DNA of 64,000 nt, from assembly GCF_009363555.1 (NCBI RefSeq), contig NZ_CP045372.1, positions 1,240,001 to 1,304,000 of the forward strand, given 5' to 3'. The position numbers and the translations under genes are program-made. The DNA is from Sulfitobacter sp. THAF37 (GTDB taxonomy: Bacteria; Pseudomonadota; Alphaproteobacteria; Rhodobacterales; Rhodobacteraceae). Of the stretch, positions 1 to 9,295 are shown piece by piece. The notes under the pieces are model-generated. The model did not search any database and was not told the origin of the DNA. It saw only the letters and a list, made by a program, of their open reading frames with translations. How positions within the stretch are numbered: the first letter of the stretch is position 1; every line of letters begins with the position of its first letter.

Positions 1-3000
1 CACGCGCGACGGACAGGCGGCGGCCATCACCGGTCTTCCGGTAACTGCTGTCCTCAGGCGACCCGACGGTGTGGAGTATTCCCGCCACCTCAGTCAGAAC
101 CCGATGGCAGGCGGCCATGTCTTTGCGCTGCCCCTTGGCGGTGACGTGCCACGCGGCGCCTGGCGCATCGACATCATGTCCGATGTGGACGCCCCTGCGC
201 TGGCGAGTCAGACCGTCTTGGTAGAAGACTTCCTGCCGGAGCGTCTGGATTTCGAAATGACGCTGCCCGATGTGCCGTTGCGCCTGCGCAGCGCCCCGCC
301 CCTGCGGGTCGAGGTGCGGTATCTTTTCGGTGCCCCGGGCGCCGACCTGCCGATGCGCGGCGACCTGCGTCTGCGGGCCACGCGATCCCTGCCGGGGTGG
401 GACGGCTACCGTTTCGGCCCGCATGACGCGTCCTTCGGCACCCGCACAACGGCGCTGGAGGATACGGTGACGGACGCGGCCGGCACCGCGACCCTGCCGC
501 TTGCCTTTCCTGCGCTCGACGAAGACCCGGTGCTGCCGCTCGAGGCCGAAATCATCCTCCAGGTTTCCGAGGGTTCGGGCCGTCCGGTAGAACGGCGTCT
601 GACCAAGCCCGTGACGCCAGAGGCGACGATGATCGGCATCAAACCCCGGTTTGAGGGCACGTTGCCCGAGGGCGCGGAGGCAGCATTCGACCTGATCGCC
701 GTCGCGCCCGATGACAGCGCCGCTCCGATGCAGGTGCGCTGGACCCTGAACAAGGTCGAGACCCGCTATCAATGGTACCAGCAATACGGCGATTGGCAGT
801 GGGAGCCGACGGTCCGCCGTATCCGTGCGCAAACTGGTGACGCCATGCTGGGCGCCGACCCCATCCAGGTCAGCGCCCCGACCCAATGGGGCGAATACGA
901 GCTGGTCGTCGAACGCACCGACGGGCCATACGCGGTGTCCTCGGTGCAGTTCACTTCGGGCTGGTATGGCGGAGATGGAGAGATCGACACGCCCGACCGG
1001 CTGGAGATGTCGCTGAGCGGCGAAACCTTCGCGGTCGGCGATCCGGTGAATGTCCGCCTGCTGGCAGGTGGCGACGGTGTTGCGATCCTGACGGTGCTGT
1101 CCAACCGCGTGATCGACCGCAAGGTTGTCGCCGTGACCAAGGGTGAGAATACCGTGCCCCTGACCGTGACAGAGGACTGGGGCAGTGGCGCCTATGTGAC
1201 GGCATCGGTCCTGCGCGGCATGGATGTGTCGGCGGGGCTGAACCCGGCCCGCAGTCTGGGCCTCGTCCACGCGGCGGTGGCACCGGGGCCGAAGAAACTG
1301 AATGTCGGTTTCGACGCGCCGGATGTGGTGGATGGCCAGGCCGGGACCCTGCGCGCGACCGTGCTGGTTGAGGGCGTGCAACCTGGCGAGACGGCATATG
1401 TCACGCTTGCCGCCGTGGACCAGGGGATCCTGAATCTCACCCGCTTTGACCCGCCGGACGTGGCTGGTCATTACTTTGGCCAGCGCCGGCTGGGTGTCGA
1501 AATGCGCGACGTCTACGGCCGTTTGATCGACGGCATGAACGGTGCGATGGGTGCGGTCCGCTCGGGCGGCGATGCCTTTGGCGGCACGCAGGTGCAATCA
1601 CCCCCGCCGACCGAGGACCTGATGGCCTTTTTCGCCGGGCCGGTGCCGGTTGGGCCCGATGGCCGGGCAGAGGTCGAGATCATCAAGCCGTCCTTCAACG
1701 GCACCATCCGTCTGATGGCCGTGGCGTGGTCGGAAACCGCGGTGGGCGATGCCGATACCGACGTGGTCGCCCGTGATCCCGTGGTGGTCAGCGCATCCTT
1801 GCCGCGCTTTCTGGCGCCGGGTGACGACAGCCGCCTGTTGCTCGAATTCGTCCATGCCGAAGGGCCGGCGGGCGACATGCCGCTGACGGTGATGGCCGAC
1901 GCCGCTGTGTCACTGGGCGAGGTGCCCCAGACTGTCAGCCTGTCGCAGGAGGGCGCAACTCGCGTAGAGATCCCCGTCACAGGGCGGGAAATCGGCGATC
2001 CGCTGATCACCGTCAGCCTTCAGACCCCGCAGGGGACCGAGTTGCGCAAGGTCCTGAACATGCCGGTGCGCGACAACGACCCGGAAACCGCGATCACCCG
2101 CAAGTTCGCTTTGGGCGTGGGTGAGACATTCACCTTCGACAGCAATGTCTTTTCAGGGCTGCGCCCCGGCACAGGTGAGGCGACGCTGACTGCCGGACCG
2201 CTGGCGCGCTTCAACGTGCCGGGTCTGCTGCGCCAACTCGACAGTTATCCTTATGGATGTACCGAGCAGGTGACGTCGGCCACAATGCCGCTGCTCTACC
2301 TGTCCTCCATGGCCGAGGCCGCAGGTCTGGGCGAACCGGAGCGCATCCGCGCGAAGATCGACAGCGCCATTGCACGGGTCCTGACCCGGCAGTCCAGCAA
2401 CGGCGCGTTCGGTCTCTGGCGGGCGGCGTCGGGCGAATTCTGGCTGGACGCATACGTGACCGACTTCCTGTCCCGGGCGCGGGCCGAGGGGTACGACGTG
2501 CCGGATCAGGCATTTGGCCTTGCCATGGATAATCTGCGCAATCGCATCGCCTATGCGCCCGACTTCGACAACGGGGGCGAGGATGTGGCCTATGCGCTTC
2601 TGGTGCTGGCCCGCGAGGGGGCGGCCAACATGGGCGACCTGCGGTACTATGCCGACACCAAGGCAAACGACTTCGGCACACCGTTGGCCGCGGCGCAACT
2701 GGGCGCGGCGCTTGCGGCCTATGGCGATCCGCTGCGTGCCGATGCGATGTTCCGCCGCGCGGGCGTGTTGCTGCTGCGCGACCGGGACGGTCGGCCGACC
2801 TATCGCGCCGACTTTGGCACCGGCCTGCGGGACACTGCCGCCGTCCTCAAGCTGACCGCCGAGGCGGGCAGCACTGCGGTGGAACCCGCGACGCTGATTT
2901 CCTGGGTCCAGAACGGCGACACGCGCCTCTCGACGCAAGAAGCAGCGCAGGTCGTCATGGCGGCCCATGCGCTGGCGTCTCCCGATGCGGTGGCCACCTT

Positions 3001-3580
3001 GCGCGTCGACGGACAAGAAGCGCGCGGTCCCGTGGTCAAACGGCTGAGCGACCGTCAAGCCGGCCTGTCGGTGATCGAAAATATCAGCACCGCGCCGGTC
3101 GACATCACGATGACGGCCTATGGGGTGCCAGAGGTGCCTCCCGCGGCGGACGGTTACGGTTACGCGATCGAACGCAGCTATTTCACTCCTGAAGGTACGC
3201 CAGTGACCTTCCCCGTCACCTCGGGAGAGCGAATGGTGGCTGTCATCACCGTGACCCCTTTCGAGGATGTCGGCGCGCGGCTGATCGTGGATGATCCACT
3301 GCCCGCGGGTTTCGAGATCGACAATCCCAACCTGCTGCGTGGCGGCGAAATCGGCAGTCTCGACTGGCTGCAGACGACAGAGGCCGAAAATGCCGAATTC
3401 CGCAGCGACCGGTTCATCGCGGCGGTCAACCACCGCAGCGCCGATTCATTCCAGCTGGCCTATATGGTGCGTGCGGTGACGCCGGGCACGTATCACCATC
3501 CTGCCGCGACCGTGGAGGATATGTACCGTCCCGAATACCGCGCCAATACCGATACCGGTGAGGTAACGGTCATGCCATGA
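1..3580 (+). CDS. Alpha-2-macroglobulin family protein, C-terminal part (5' end outside window)
   Basis: Bacterial alpha-2-macroglobulin (YfhM/ECAM type), a large envelope protein thought to trap foreign proteases through a reactive thioester. The frame is open from the first bases with no stop, and residues encoded before the GTG at 71 read as the same protein, so the N terminus lies upstream of the window. Visible are macroglobulin-type beta domains, the thioester motif Cys-Thr-Glu-Gln encoded at 2258-2269 in the context YPYGCTEQ, a following helical thioester domain and a C-terminal beta domain. The stop overlaps the ATG of the PBP1C gene (ATGA), the well-known yfhM-pbpC pairing, which suggests joint action in envelope defence and repair. 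Family is certain; target proteases are unknown. Confidence 0.93.
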   Translation, partial: TRDGQAAAITGLPVTAVLRRPDGVEYSRHLSQNPMAGGHVFALPLGGDVPRGAWRIDIMSDVDAPALASQTVLVEDFLPERLDFEMTLPDVPLRLRSAPPLRVEVRYLFGAPGADLPMRGDLRLRATRSLPGWDGYRFGPHDASFGTRTTALEDTVTDAAGTATLPLAFPALDEDPVLPLEAEIILQVSEGSGRPVERRLTKPVTPEATMIGIKPRFEGTLPEGAEAAFDLIAVAPDDSAAPMQVRWTLNKVETRYQWYQQYGDWQWEPTVRRIRAQTGDAMLGADPIQVSAPTQWGEYELVVERTDGPYAVSSVQFTSGWYGGDGEIDTPDRLEMSLSGETFAVGDPVNVRLLAGGDGVAILTVLSNRVIDRKVVAVTKGENTVPLTVTEDWGSGAYVTASVLRGMDVSAGLNPARSLGLVHAAVAPGPKKLNVGFDAPDVVDGQAGTLRATVLVEGVQPGETAYVTLAAVDQGILNLTRFDPPDVAGHYFGQRRLGVEMRDVYGRLIDGMNGAMGAVRSGGDAFGGTQVQSPPPTEDLMAFFAGPVPVGPDGRAEVEIIKPSFNGTIRLMAVAWSETAVGDADTDVVARDPVVVSASLPRFLAPGDDSRLLLEFVHAEGPAGDMPLTVMADAAVSLGEVPQTVSLSQEGATRVEIPVTGREIGDPLITVSLQTPQGTELRKVLNMPVRDNDPETAITRKFALGVGETFTFDSNVFSGLRPGTGEATLTAGPLARFNVPGLLRQLDSYPYGCTEQVTSATMPLLYLSSMAEAAGLGEPERIRAKIDSAIARVLTRQSSNGAFGLWRAASGEFWLDAYVTDFLSRARAEGYDVPDQAFGLAMDNLRNRIAYAPDFDNGGEDVAYALLVLAREGAANMGDLRYYADTKANDFGTPLAAAQLGAALAAYGDPLRADAMFRRAGVLLLRDRDGRPTYRADFGTGLRDTAAVLKLTAEAGSTAVEPATLISWVQNGDTRLSTQEAAQVVMAAHALASPDAVATLRVDGQEARGPVVKRLSDRQAGLSVIENISTAPVDITMTAYGVPEVPPAADGYGYAIERSYFTPEGTPVTFPVTSGERMVAVITVTPFEDVGARLIVDDPLPAGFEIDNPNLLRGGEIGSLDWLQTTEAENAEFRSDRFIAAVNHRSADSFQLAYMVRAVTPGTYHHPAATVEDMYRPEYRANTDTGEVTVMP

Positions 3581-5601
3581 TCCGGCGTTTCGGCCTTTTC
3601 GCCCTTGTCGTGGTGCTGGGGGTGGCCGCCGGGCTGCGCGACGGGTTTGACCGTTGGGTGAGTGATACGGTGTTGCCGCCGGTGCTGGCCGAAACCTCGG
3701 TCGAGGTGCGCGACCGCAACGGTGCGCTGATGCGGGTTTTTCCGGTTGAGAACGGTCGCATCCGGCTGGCACTGACGCTCGACCGGGTGGACCCCGCCTA
3801 TCTCGATATGCTTGTCACCTACGAGGACAAGCGTTTCCATCGTCACGCCGGGGTCGACCCCATCGCACTGGCGCGTGCGGCGATGCAGGCGGTACTGAGG
3901 GGCAAGATCCGCTCGGGCGGATCGACCCTGACCATGCAGGTGGCAAGGCTGCTGGAAAACTCCGGTACTGGCCGCTGGCCCGGCAAGCTGCGTCAGATCC
4001 GTTTGGCCCTGGCGCTGGAGCGTCGGCTGACCAAAGCGCAGATCCTGGAGCTTTACCTGAACCACGCGCCCTACGGTGGCCCGCTGGAAGGCTTGCGGGC
4101 GGGGACGCTGGCCTGGTTCGGCAAGGCGCCGACACGTCTGACGCAGGCCGAAGCGGCCCTGATGGTGGCGCTGCCGCAGTCGCCTGAAACCCGCCGCCCC
4201 GATCGCCACCCCAAGGCGGCCCGCGCCGCGCGCGATCGCGTTCTGGCGCGCGTCAAAGCGCCCGAACGGGACCTGAAGGCGGCTGTACCCGATGCGATGA
4301 AGCCGATCGTGTGGCTGGCCCCGCACCTGACCGACACGCTGAGGCAGCAGGACCCGCAGGCCCCGCGCCACGATCTGACGCTGGATGCGACGCTGCAACG
4401 TCAGGTGGCCGATCTGGCGCGCCGCGCCGTTGCCGGACAGCCGCGCGGCGTCTCTGCCGCCATCGTAGTCGCCGACCACCGCAACGGCGAGGTTCTGGCC
4501 TCTGTCGGGTCGCCAGCATACGCGGCGACAGGCGGGGCGTTGGGGTTCGTCGACATGACCCGCGCCGTACGGTCGCCCGGATCGACCCTGAAGCCGTTTA
4601 TCTACGGACTGGCTTTCGATCAGGGGCTCGCCCATCCCGATACGCTCATCGACGATTCCCCGGTGGCTTTCGGCGGCTACGCGCCGCAGAATTTCGACGG
4701 TCTCTATCGTGGCGAGCTTACGGTGCGTGAGGCGCTGCGGATGTCGCTGAACATTCCGCCGGTGTTGCTGACGCATGAACTGGGACCGGCACGACTGATG
4801 GCCAGCTTGCGGCAGGGCGGGGCCGAACCCCGACTGCGGGGCAAGCCGGGGCTGGCGGTGGCACTGGGTGGAGTGGGCCTGACCCTGAACGACCTCGTGC
4901 AGCTCTACGCCAGCCTGGCCGCAGGCGGACAGGCCCGGCCGCTGGTCTGGCGCCGTGGAACAGAGGCGCCACCGGGTCAGCGTATGATGTCGCGGGCGGC
5001 GGCCTGGCAGGTTGGCCATATTCTGGCCGGTATCGCCTCGCCAGCGGGGGCTGCGACGCGGTCCGGTCAGATCGCCTACAAAACCGGGACATCTTATGGG
5101 CACCGCGACGCCTGGGCGCTGGGGTTTGACGGGGCGCATGTGGTCGGCGTCTGGTTGGGGCGTCCCGACGGGACGCCGGTGCCGGGGGCTTTCGGCGGCG
5201 ATCTCGCCGCGCCGATCCTGTTCGAGACGTTTGGGCGCCTGGCTGCCGCGCGCACACCCCTTCCGGTGCCGCCGCCCGAGACGCTGATCCTCAGCACTGC
5301 CGCGCTGCCGAAACCCCTGCAGCGGTTTCGTGGCCGAGGCGCGGTATTCACTGGCGACCAACTTGCGCCCACCGTGACCTTCCCGCCCGATGGCGCGACC
5401 CTGCGACAAAGCGGCGAGGGCATTCCGCTGAAATGGCGTTCGGGCGTCTTGCCCATGACGGTGCTGGTGAACGGTGCACCTGTGCTGACGGAGGTGCGGC
5501 GGCGGGATGCCATCATTCCCGGCCTGGGGCCGGGATTCTCGCGCATTCGCGTCATCGACGCGACGGGCCGCGGCGCAGAGGTCGAAGTCCGGCTGGACTG
5601 A
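3577..5601 (+). CDS. pbpC: Penicillin-binding protein 1C (bifunctional peptidoglycan synthase)
   Basis: Class A penicillin-binding protein of the PBP1C type, 674 aa, anchored in the inner membrane by an N-terminal hydrophobic segment (about residues 5-20). A GT51 glycosyltransferase domain follows, with the catalytic Glu83 in the YEDKRFHRH motif and a GGSTLTMQ motif. The transpeptidase domain has the SxxK motif at Ser336-Lys339 (PGSTLKP), SLN at about 390-392 and KTGTS starting at Lys502. The C-terminal roughly 90 residues form the small BiPBP_C beta domain typical of PBP1C. The start ATG overlaps the alpha-2-macroglobulin stop by four bases, so translation is probably coupled. Length and all motifs are normal for the family. 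Confidence 0.95.
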   Translation: MIRRFGLFALVVVLGVAAGLRDGFDRWVSDTVLPPVLAETSVEVRDRNGALMRVFPVENGRIRLALTLDRVDPAYLDMLVTYEDKRFHRHAGVDPIALARAAMQAVLRGKIRSGGSTLTMQVARLLENSGTGRWPGKLRQIRLALALERRLTKAQILELYLNHAPYGGPLEGLRAGTLAWFGKAPTRLTQAEAALMVALPQSPETRRPDRHPKAARAARDRVLARVKAPERDLKAAVPDAMKPIVWLAPHLTDTLRQQDPQAPRHDLTLDATLQRQVADLARRAVAGQPRGVSAAIVVADHRNGEVLASVGSPAYAATGGALGFVDMTRAVRSPGSTLKPFIYGLAFDQGLAHPDTLIDDSPVAFGGYAPQNFDGLYRGELTVREALRMSLNIPPVLLTHELGPARLMASLRQGGAEPRLRGKPGLAVALGGVGLTLNDLVQLYASLAAGGQARPLVWRRGTEAPPGQRMMSRAAAWQVGHILAGIASPAGAATRSGQIAYKTGTSYGHRDAWALGFDGAHVVGVWLGRPDGTPVPGAFGGDLAAPILFETFGRLAAARTPLPVPPPETLILSTAALPKPLQRFRGRGAVFTGDQLAPTVTFPPDGATLRQSGEGIPLKWRSGVLPMTVLVNGAPVLTEVRRRDAIIPGLGPGFSRIRVIDATGRGAEVEVRLD

Positions 5602-5682
5602 CCCTGCCAGATCGGCCAACGCCTGCCACAGTCGTTCCGACAGCATTGCTGGCCCGCGCGGCATAGGCTAGGAGTGGCGACG

Positions 5683-6333
5683 ATGAAACGCCTGGCTGCC
5701 ATCCTGTTTCTCTGCCTGTCGGCCCCCCGGCTGATCGCCCATCCGCATGTCTTCGTGGACACGGGGCTGACACTGCACTTCGATGCCGAGGGCCGTCTGG
5801 CCGAGGTGGAAGTGACCTGGATGTATGACGAACTCTATTCCCTGCTCGTTACCGAGGACATGGAACTGGACCAGGACTTTGACGGCAAGTTGACGGACGA
5901 GGAACAGGCAAGGCTGACCGGGTTCGACATGCAATGGATCGAAGGCTTCAACGGTGATCTGGAGATTTCGCAGGGCGGTACCGAACTGCGGTTGTCCGGG
6001 CCTCGCGACTATACCGGTGTGCTTGAGGACGGCCGCGTGATCACCACCCATTTTCGTAGTGTCGACGGCGCTGCGGCGGATGGCCCCCCTTATGAAGTCA
6101 GACCCTATGACCGGACCTATTACACCGCCTACGATGTGACGCTGCCCGTCACCATCGAGGGGCGGGACGGATGCCGCAACCGGGTCGAAATGCCCGACCT
6201 GACCAAGGGCTTGGCGGCAGTACGCGATGAACTTGCGGCGCTTGATGCCGAAACCGACCCGGAAGATGCGGGACTGCCGAACATCGGTGCCGATCTTGCC
6301 ACGACCGTGATCGTTACATGCGACGCCTCCTGA
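5683..6333 (+). CDS. DUF1007 family periplasmic protein
   Basis: A 216-aa protein of the DUF1007 family, exported by an N-terminal signal peptide (about residues 1-17, ending LIAHPHVFVD). The HPHVFV motif just after cleavage and an acidic middle segment are typical; DUF1007 proteins are usually encoded next to NicO-type nickel/cobalt transporters and are presumed to help with metal handling in the periplasm. That is the case here, since the next gene overlaps its 3' end by 16 bases. The ATG at 5683 was preferred over the GTG at 5674 because an AGGAG sequence at 5670-5674 lies eight bases upstream. No enzymatic function is known for the family. Confidence 0.85.
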   Translation: MKRLAAILFLCLSAPRLIAHPHVFVDTGLTLHFDAEGRLAEVEVTWMYDELYSLLVTEDMELDQDFDGKLTDEEQARLTGFDMQWIEGFNGDLEISQGGTELRLSGPRDYTGVLEDGRVITTHFRSVDGAAADGPPYEVRPYDRTYYTAYDVTLPVTIEGRDGCRNRVEMPDLTKGLAAVRDELAALDAETDPEDAGLPNIGADLATTVIVTCDAS

Positions 6334-7253
6334 CGTTTGCCGCGCTCGCGGTGCTGCTGGCCTTGGCGGCGATCTGGTATCTCGGTGGGTTCGATCAGTT
6401 GAGCCTTTGGGCGGCGGGATTGCAGCGGTCGTTTCAAAACACCATAGCAGGTGCTTTGCGTGCCACGCGGGCCGGGGATGACGGCGCGGTGCTGGCGTTG
6501 CTGGGGGCCTGTTTCGCCTATGGCCTGGCCCATGCGGCGGGTCCCGGTCACGGCAAGGTGCTGATCGGCGGCTATGGCATGGGCAGCGACGTGCCCATGC
6601 TGCGCCTGTCCCTCATCGCGCTGATGGCGTCGCTGGGGCAGGCGGTGACAGCCGTTCTTCTCGTCTATGCCGGGGTGCTCCTGCTCGATCTGGGGCGCGA
6701 GGCGCTGGTGGGCGTAACCGAAGACATCATGGCGCCGGCCAGCTACGCCGCGATCACCGCCATTGGCCTGTGGCTGCTGTTGCGGGGGGCGCTCAAGGTG
6801 CGGGCGGCTGTGGTCGTAGGCGCAGACCGCGCCCATGATCATGCGCACCATCACCACCAACACGCCGACGTCGACGCTGACGGGGTCTGCCAGGATTGTG
6901 GTCACGCCCACGGTCCGACGCTTGATCAGGTGCGGCAGGTGCATTCTCTGCGCGCGGCGCTGGGCCTGATCCTGGGTATTGCCATCCGGCCCTGCTCCGG
7001 CGCGCTCTTTGTTTTGGTCATCACCTGGCAAATGGGCATCGCGGGCCTTGGCATCGGTGGTGCGTTTGCGATGGCCCTCGGCACCGCCCTGGTGACTGTC
7101 GCCGTGGGGCTTGCAGCTGGCGGCCTGCGCGGCGGCCTGCTGGCGGGCATCAGCGGGTCCAAGCGACTGGCGAATATGGCCGCAGTCCTCGAAGTTCTCG
7201 CAGGGATCGTCGTGGTTTTCCTGGCCGGTGGGCTGCTGATCCGGTCGCTCTAG
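6318..7253 (+). CDS. NicO-family nickel/cobalt transporter (RcnA-like)
   Basis: Integral membrane protein of 311 aa of the NicO family, which moves Ni2+ or Co2+ across the inner membrane (RcnA-type members export). About six hydrophobic helices are visible. The first loop/helix carries a histidine-glycine motif near residues 71-80 (AHAAGPGHGK), and a cytosolic or periplasmic loop at about 172-198 is strikingly rich in His with a Cys-x2-Cys pair (CQDC), as expected of a metal-sensing or metal-buffering loop. It overlaps the DUF1007 gene and is presumably cotranscribed with it. Its stop TAG lies in a CTAG that also supplies the stop of the convergent gene on the other strand. Direction of transport cannot be read from the sequence. 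Confidence 0.88.
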   Translation: MRRLLTFAALAVLLALAAIWYLGGFDQLSLWAAGLQRSFQNTIAGALRATRAGDDGAVLALLGACFAYGLAHAAGPGHGKVLIGGYGMGSDVPMLRLSLIALMASLGQAVTAVLLVYAGVLLLDLGREALVGVTEDIMAPASYAAITAIGLWLLLRGALKVRAAVVVGADRAHDHAHHHHQHADVDADGVCQDCGHAHGPTLDQVRQVHSLRAALGLILGIAIRPCSGALFVLVITWQMGIAGLGIGGAFAMALGTALVTVAVGLAAGGLRGGLLAGISGSKRLANMAAVLEVLAGIVVVFLAGGLLIRSL

Positions 7254-9295
7254 CGCCGACCCTCGCGCAGCCAGGCGCCTGTGATCAGAACCGCCGAGAG
7301 AAGCAGTACCAGCCACCCCGGTAACAGCGGTGTCTGGGTGACATCGCGCGTCTCGTAGGCGTCGCGCGGGGTCAGGCCCAGCCAGCCGCGTCCTGCGGCG
7401 GGCCTGCCGGGGCGTACATCGCGCAGGCGTGGCAGCCCTTCTTCAAGCCGCGCCACCCCGCCGCGCAGGCTGTCCACCAGCGGACGCATGACCGTGTCGC
7501 TCGCGATCGTCTCGACGAATTCACGCGGCGCGGCAGGACCCAGGCCGATCACCGCGTTCTGTTCGCCGTTCGCCAACCGGTAGAGCCCGATTTCAGGACC
7601 TTCGAAGACGGTTTCGAACACACCGGGCGAAACTTCTTCCAGCGTCAGTTCCACAGTGTTGCCGTCGGGGGCTGTCACCGTGACCGGCGGCACTGTTTCG
7701 TCCAATGTCCGGCGGCGGATGCGCATGGTGCGACCTTCGGCGGTGGCGGTCAGCGCCTCTTCCTCCAGCTCCGGCTCTTTCATCATCCAGTGCGCGAGGC
7801 GGCGCAGCAGTTCCAGTTGCGGGCCGCCGCCCTCGTAGCCGCGGTTCCACAGCCACGCGTGATCCGACGCCAAAAGCGCCACCCGGCCTTCGTCCACCCG
7901 ATTGAGCACCAGCAAAGGTCGTTCGTCCACGCCTTCCATCACCACATTCCCCTGCGGGTCGGTGACGTCGATCTGGCGCAGCCAGCGGCCCCAGTCCCCG
8001 GCAGAGGGCAGGCCAGCGGTCACGGGGTGTCGTTTGCCGATGTCCGTTACCTTCGGCAGGTAGGGTTCCTCGATGACCCGTGCGGTCGTCGGCGTCGCGG
8101 GCAGCACGGCCCCCAGCGGAGAGCGGAACAGGCTGTCGGCGGTCGCGAAATCCGGCCCTGCCGCAACCAGCACGGCGCCACCCTGGCGGATGTAGTTCGC
8201 GACGTTGTCCAGGTAGAGCGATGGCAGAATCCCGCGCCGTTTGTAACGGTCAAAGATGATCAGGTCGAAATCCTCGATCTTCTCCATGAACAGTTCACGC
8301 GTCGGGAAGGCGATGAGAGACAGTTCGTTGACCGGCACGCCGTCCTGTTTTTCCGGCGGACGGAGGATGGTGAAATGCACCAGGTCGACCGAGCTGTCGG
8401 ATTTGAGCAGGTTCCGCCAGGTGCGGCCGCCCGGATGGGGTTCGCCGGACACCAGAAGCACCCGCAAACGGTCGCGCACGCCGTTCATCTGGATCAGCGC
8501 CGTGTTGTTTCGGTCGGTCAGCTCGCCCTCGGCCTCTGGCAGGGTGAACTGGATCACGTTGCGTCCGCCGTGGGGCAAAGTCACCGGCAATTCCAGATCT
8601 TCGCCCACAGGCACCTGGAAGCTTTGCGGTTCGTCCCCGTCGATGGAGATATCGAGCTGGACCAGCGTATCATTGGCCGGGGCCGCGCCCAGGTCGTCGA
8701 TCCGCAGGGTCAGGGTCACAGGCTCGCCGATGATGGCAAAGGCGGGCGCGTTGCGAACCGACAGGCGCCGGTCCCAGTCGGTTTCCTCTCCGCTCATCAG
8801 CAGGTGCAGCGGCGCGGGCAGGTCGATCGGCGTGTCGGCGTCGTGGATACGCCCGTCCGAGATCGCCAGGATGCCCGCGATGCGCGCGCGGGGTTCCTCG
8901 GCCATCGCGTTCGACAGAGCGGTCACAAGCTCGGTGCCAGCGTCTCCCGCGCCATCGGGCACGGTGATGCGGCGCAGTTCCGTGTTCGGGCGGGCGTTGA
9001 TGCGCGCGGCCAGCGCAGTGGCGGCTTCGCGCGACTGTGCGGCGCGGTCGCCCAACCCCTGGCTGGCGCTTTCGTCCTCGACCAGGAAGACGATGTCTGT
9101 CAGCGGTGCTCGGTCCTCCTGCTGATAGGACGGATTGGCCAGGGCCCCCAGCACCACGAGCGCCGCCGCCGCGCGCAGACCCCAGCCGTTCAACCCCCGC
9201 AAGATCGCGAGGATGACCGATATCGCGGCGACAATGGCCACCACGAGGAGCAGTGCCATCGGCACAAGGGGGTCAAAGACGATTGATGCGCTCAT
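7250..9295 (-). CDS. Membrane protein with glutamine-amidotransferase-like domain
   Basis: Protein of 681 aa, last gene of the MoxR-DUF58-DUF4159 chain. It has two N-terminal transmembrane helices (about residues 10-55), a VWA-like segment (IVFLVEDESAS near residue 68), a long periplasmic or cytosolic middle part, a flavodoxin-like fold resembling class I glutamine amidotransferases (about 290-500, with the segment AVLVAAGPDFA) and a C-terminal membrane helix (LVLLLSAVLITGAWL). No clear Cys-His-Glu triad is seen, so it is probably not a working amidotransferase. It overlaps the upstream DUF4159 gene by four bases. In alphaproteobacteria these four genes are a stable set, resembling Bacteroides aerotolerance (Bat) genes; the cellular role is not established. 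Confidence 0.75.
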   Translation of the reverse strand: MSASIVFDPLVPMALLLVVAIVAAISVILAILRGLNGWGLRAAAALVVLGALANPSYQQEDRAPLTDIVFLVEDESASQGLGDRAAQSREAATALAARINARPNTELRRITVPDGAGDAGTELVTALSNAMAEEPRARIAGILAISDGRIHDADTPIDLPAPLHLLMSGEETDWDRRLSVRNAPAFAIIGEPVTLTLRIDDLGAAPANDTLVQLDISIDGDEPQSFQVPVGEDLELPVTLPHGGRNVIQFTLPEAEGELTDRNNTALIQMNGVRDRLRVLLVSGEPHPGGRTWRNLLKSDSSVDLVHFTILRPPEKQDGVPVNELSLIAFPTRELFMEKIEDFDLIIFDRYKRRGILPSLYLDNVANYIRQGGAVLVAAGPDFATADSLFRSPLGAVLPATPTTARVIEEPYLPKVTDIGKRHPVTAGLPSAGDWGRWLRQIDVTDPQGNVVMEGVDERPLLVLNRVDEGRVALLASDHAWLWNRGYEGGGPQLELLRRLAHWMMKEPELEEEALTATAEGRTMRIRRRTLDETVPPVTVTAPDGNTVELTLEEVSPGVFETVFEGPEIGLYRLANGEQNAVIGLGPAAPREFVETIASDTVMRPLVDSLRGGVARLEEGLPRLRDVRPGRPAAGRGWLGLTPRDAYETRDVTQTPLLPGWLVLLLSAVLITGAWLREGRR

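Noticed and set aside
3493..5664. 723-codon minus-strand frame antisense to pbpC
   Set aside because: Its sequence is Arg/His/Gln-rich with no domain pattern, a usual shadow in high-GC genomes; the plus-strand frame encodes a complete PBP1C.
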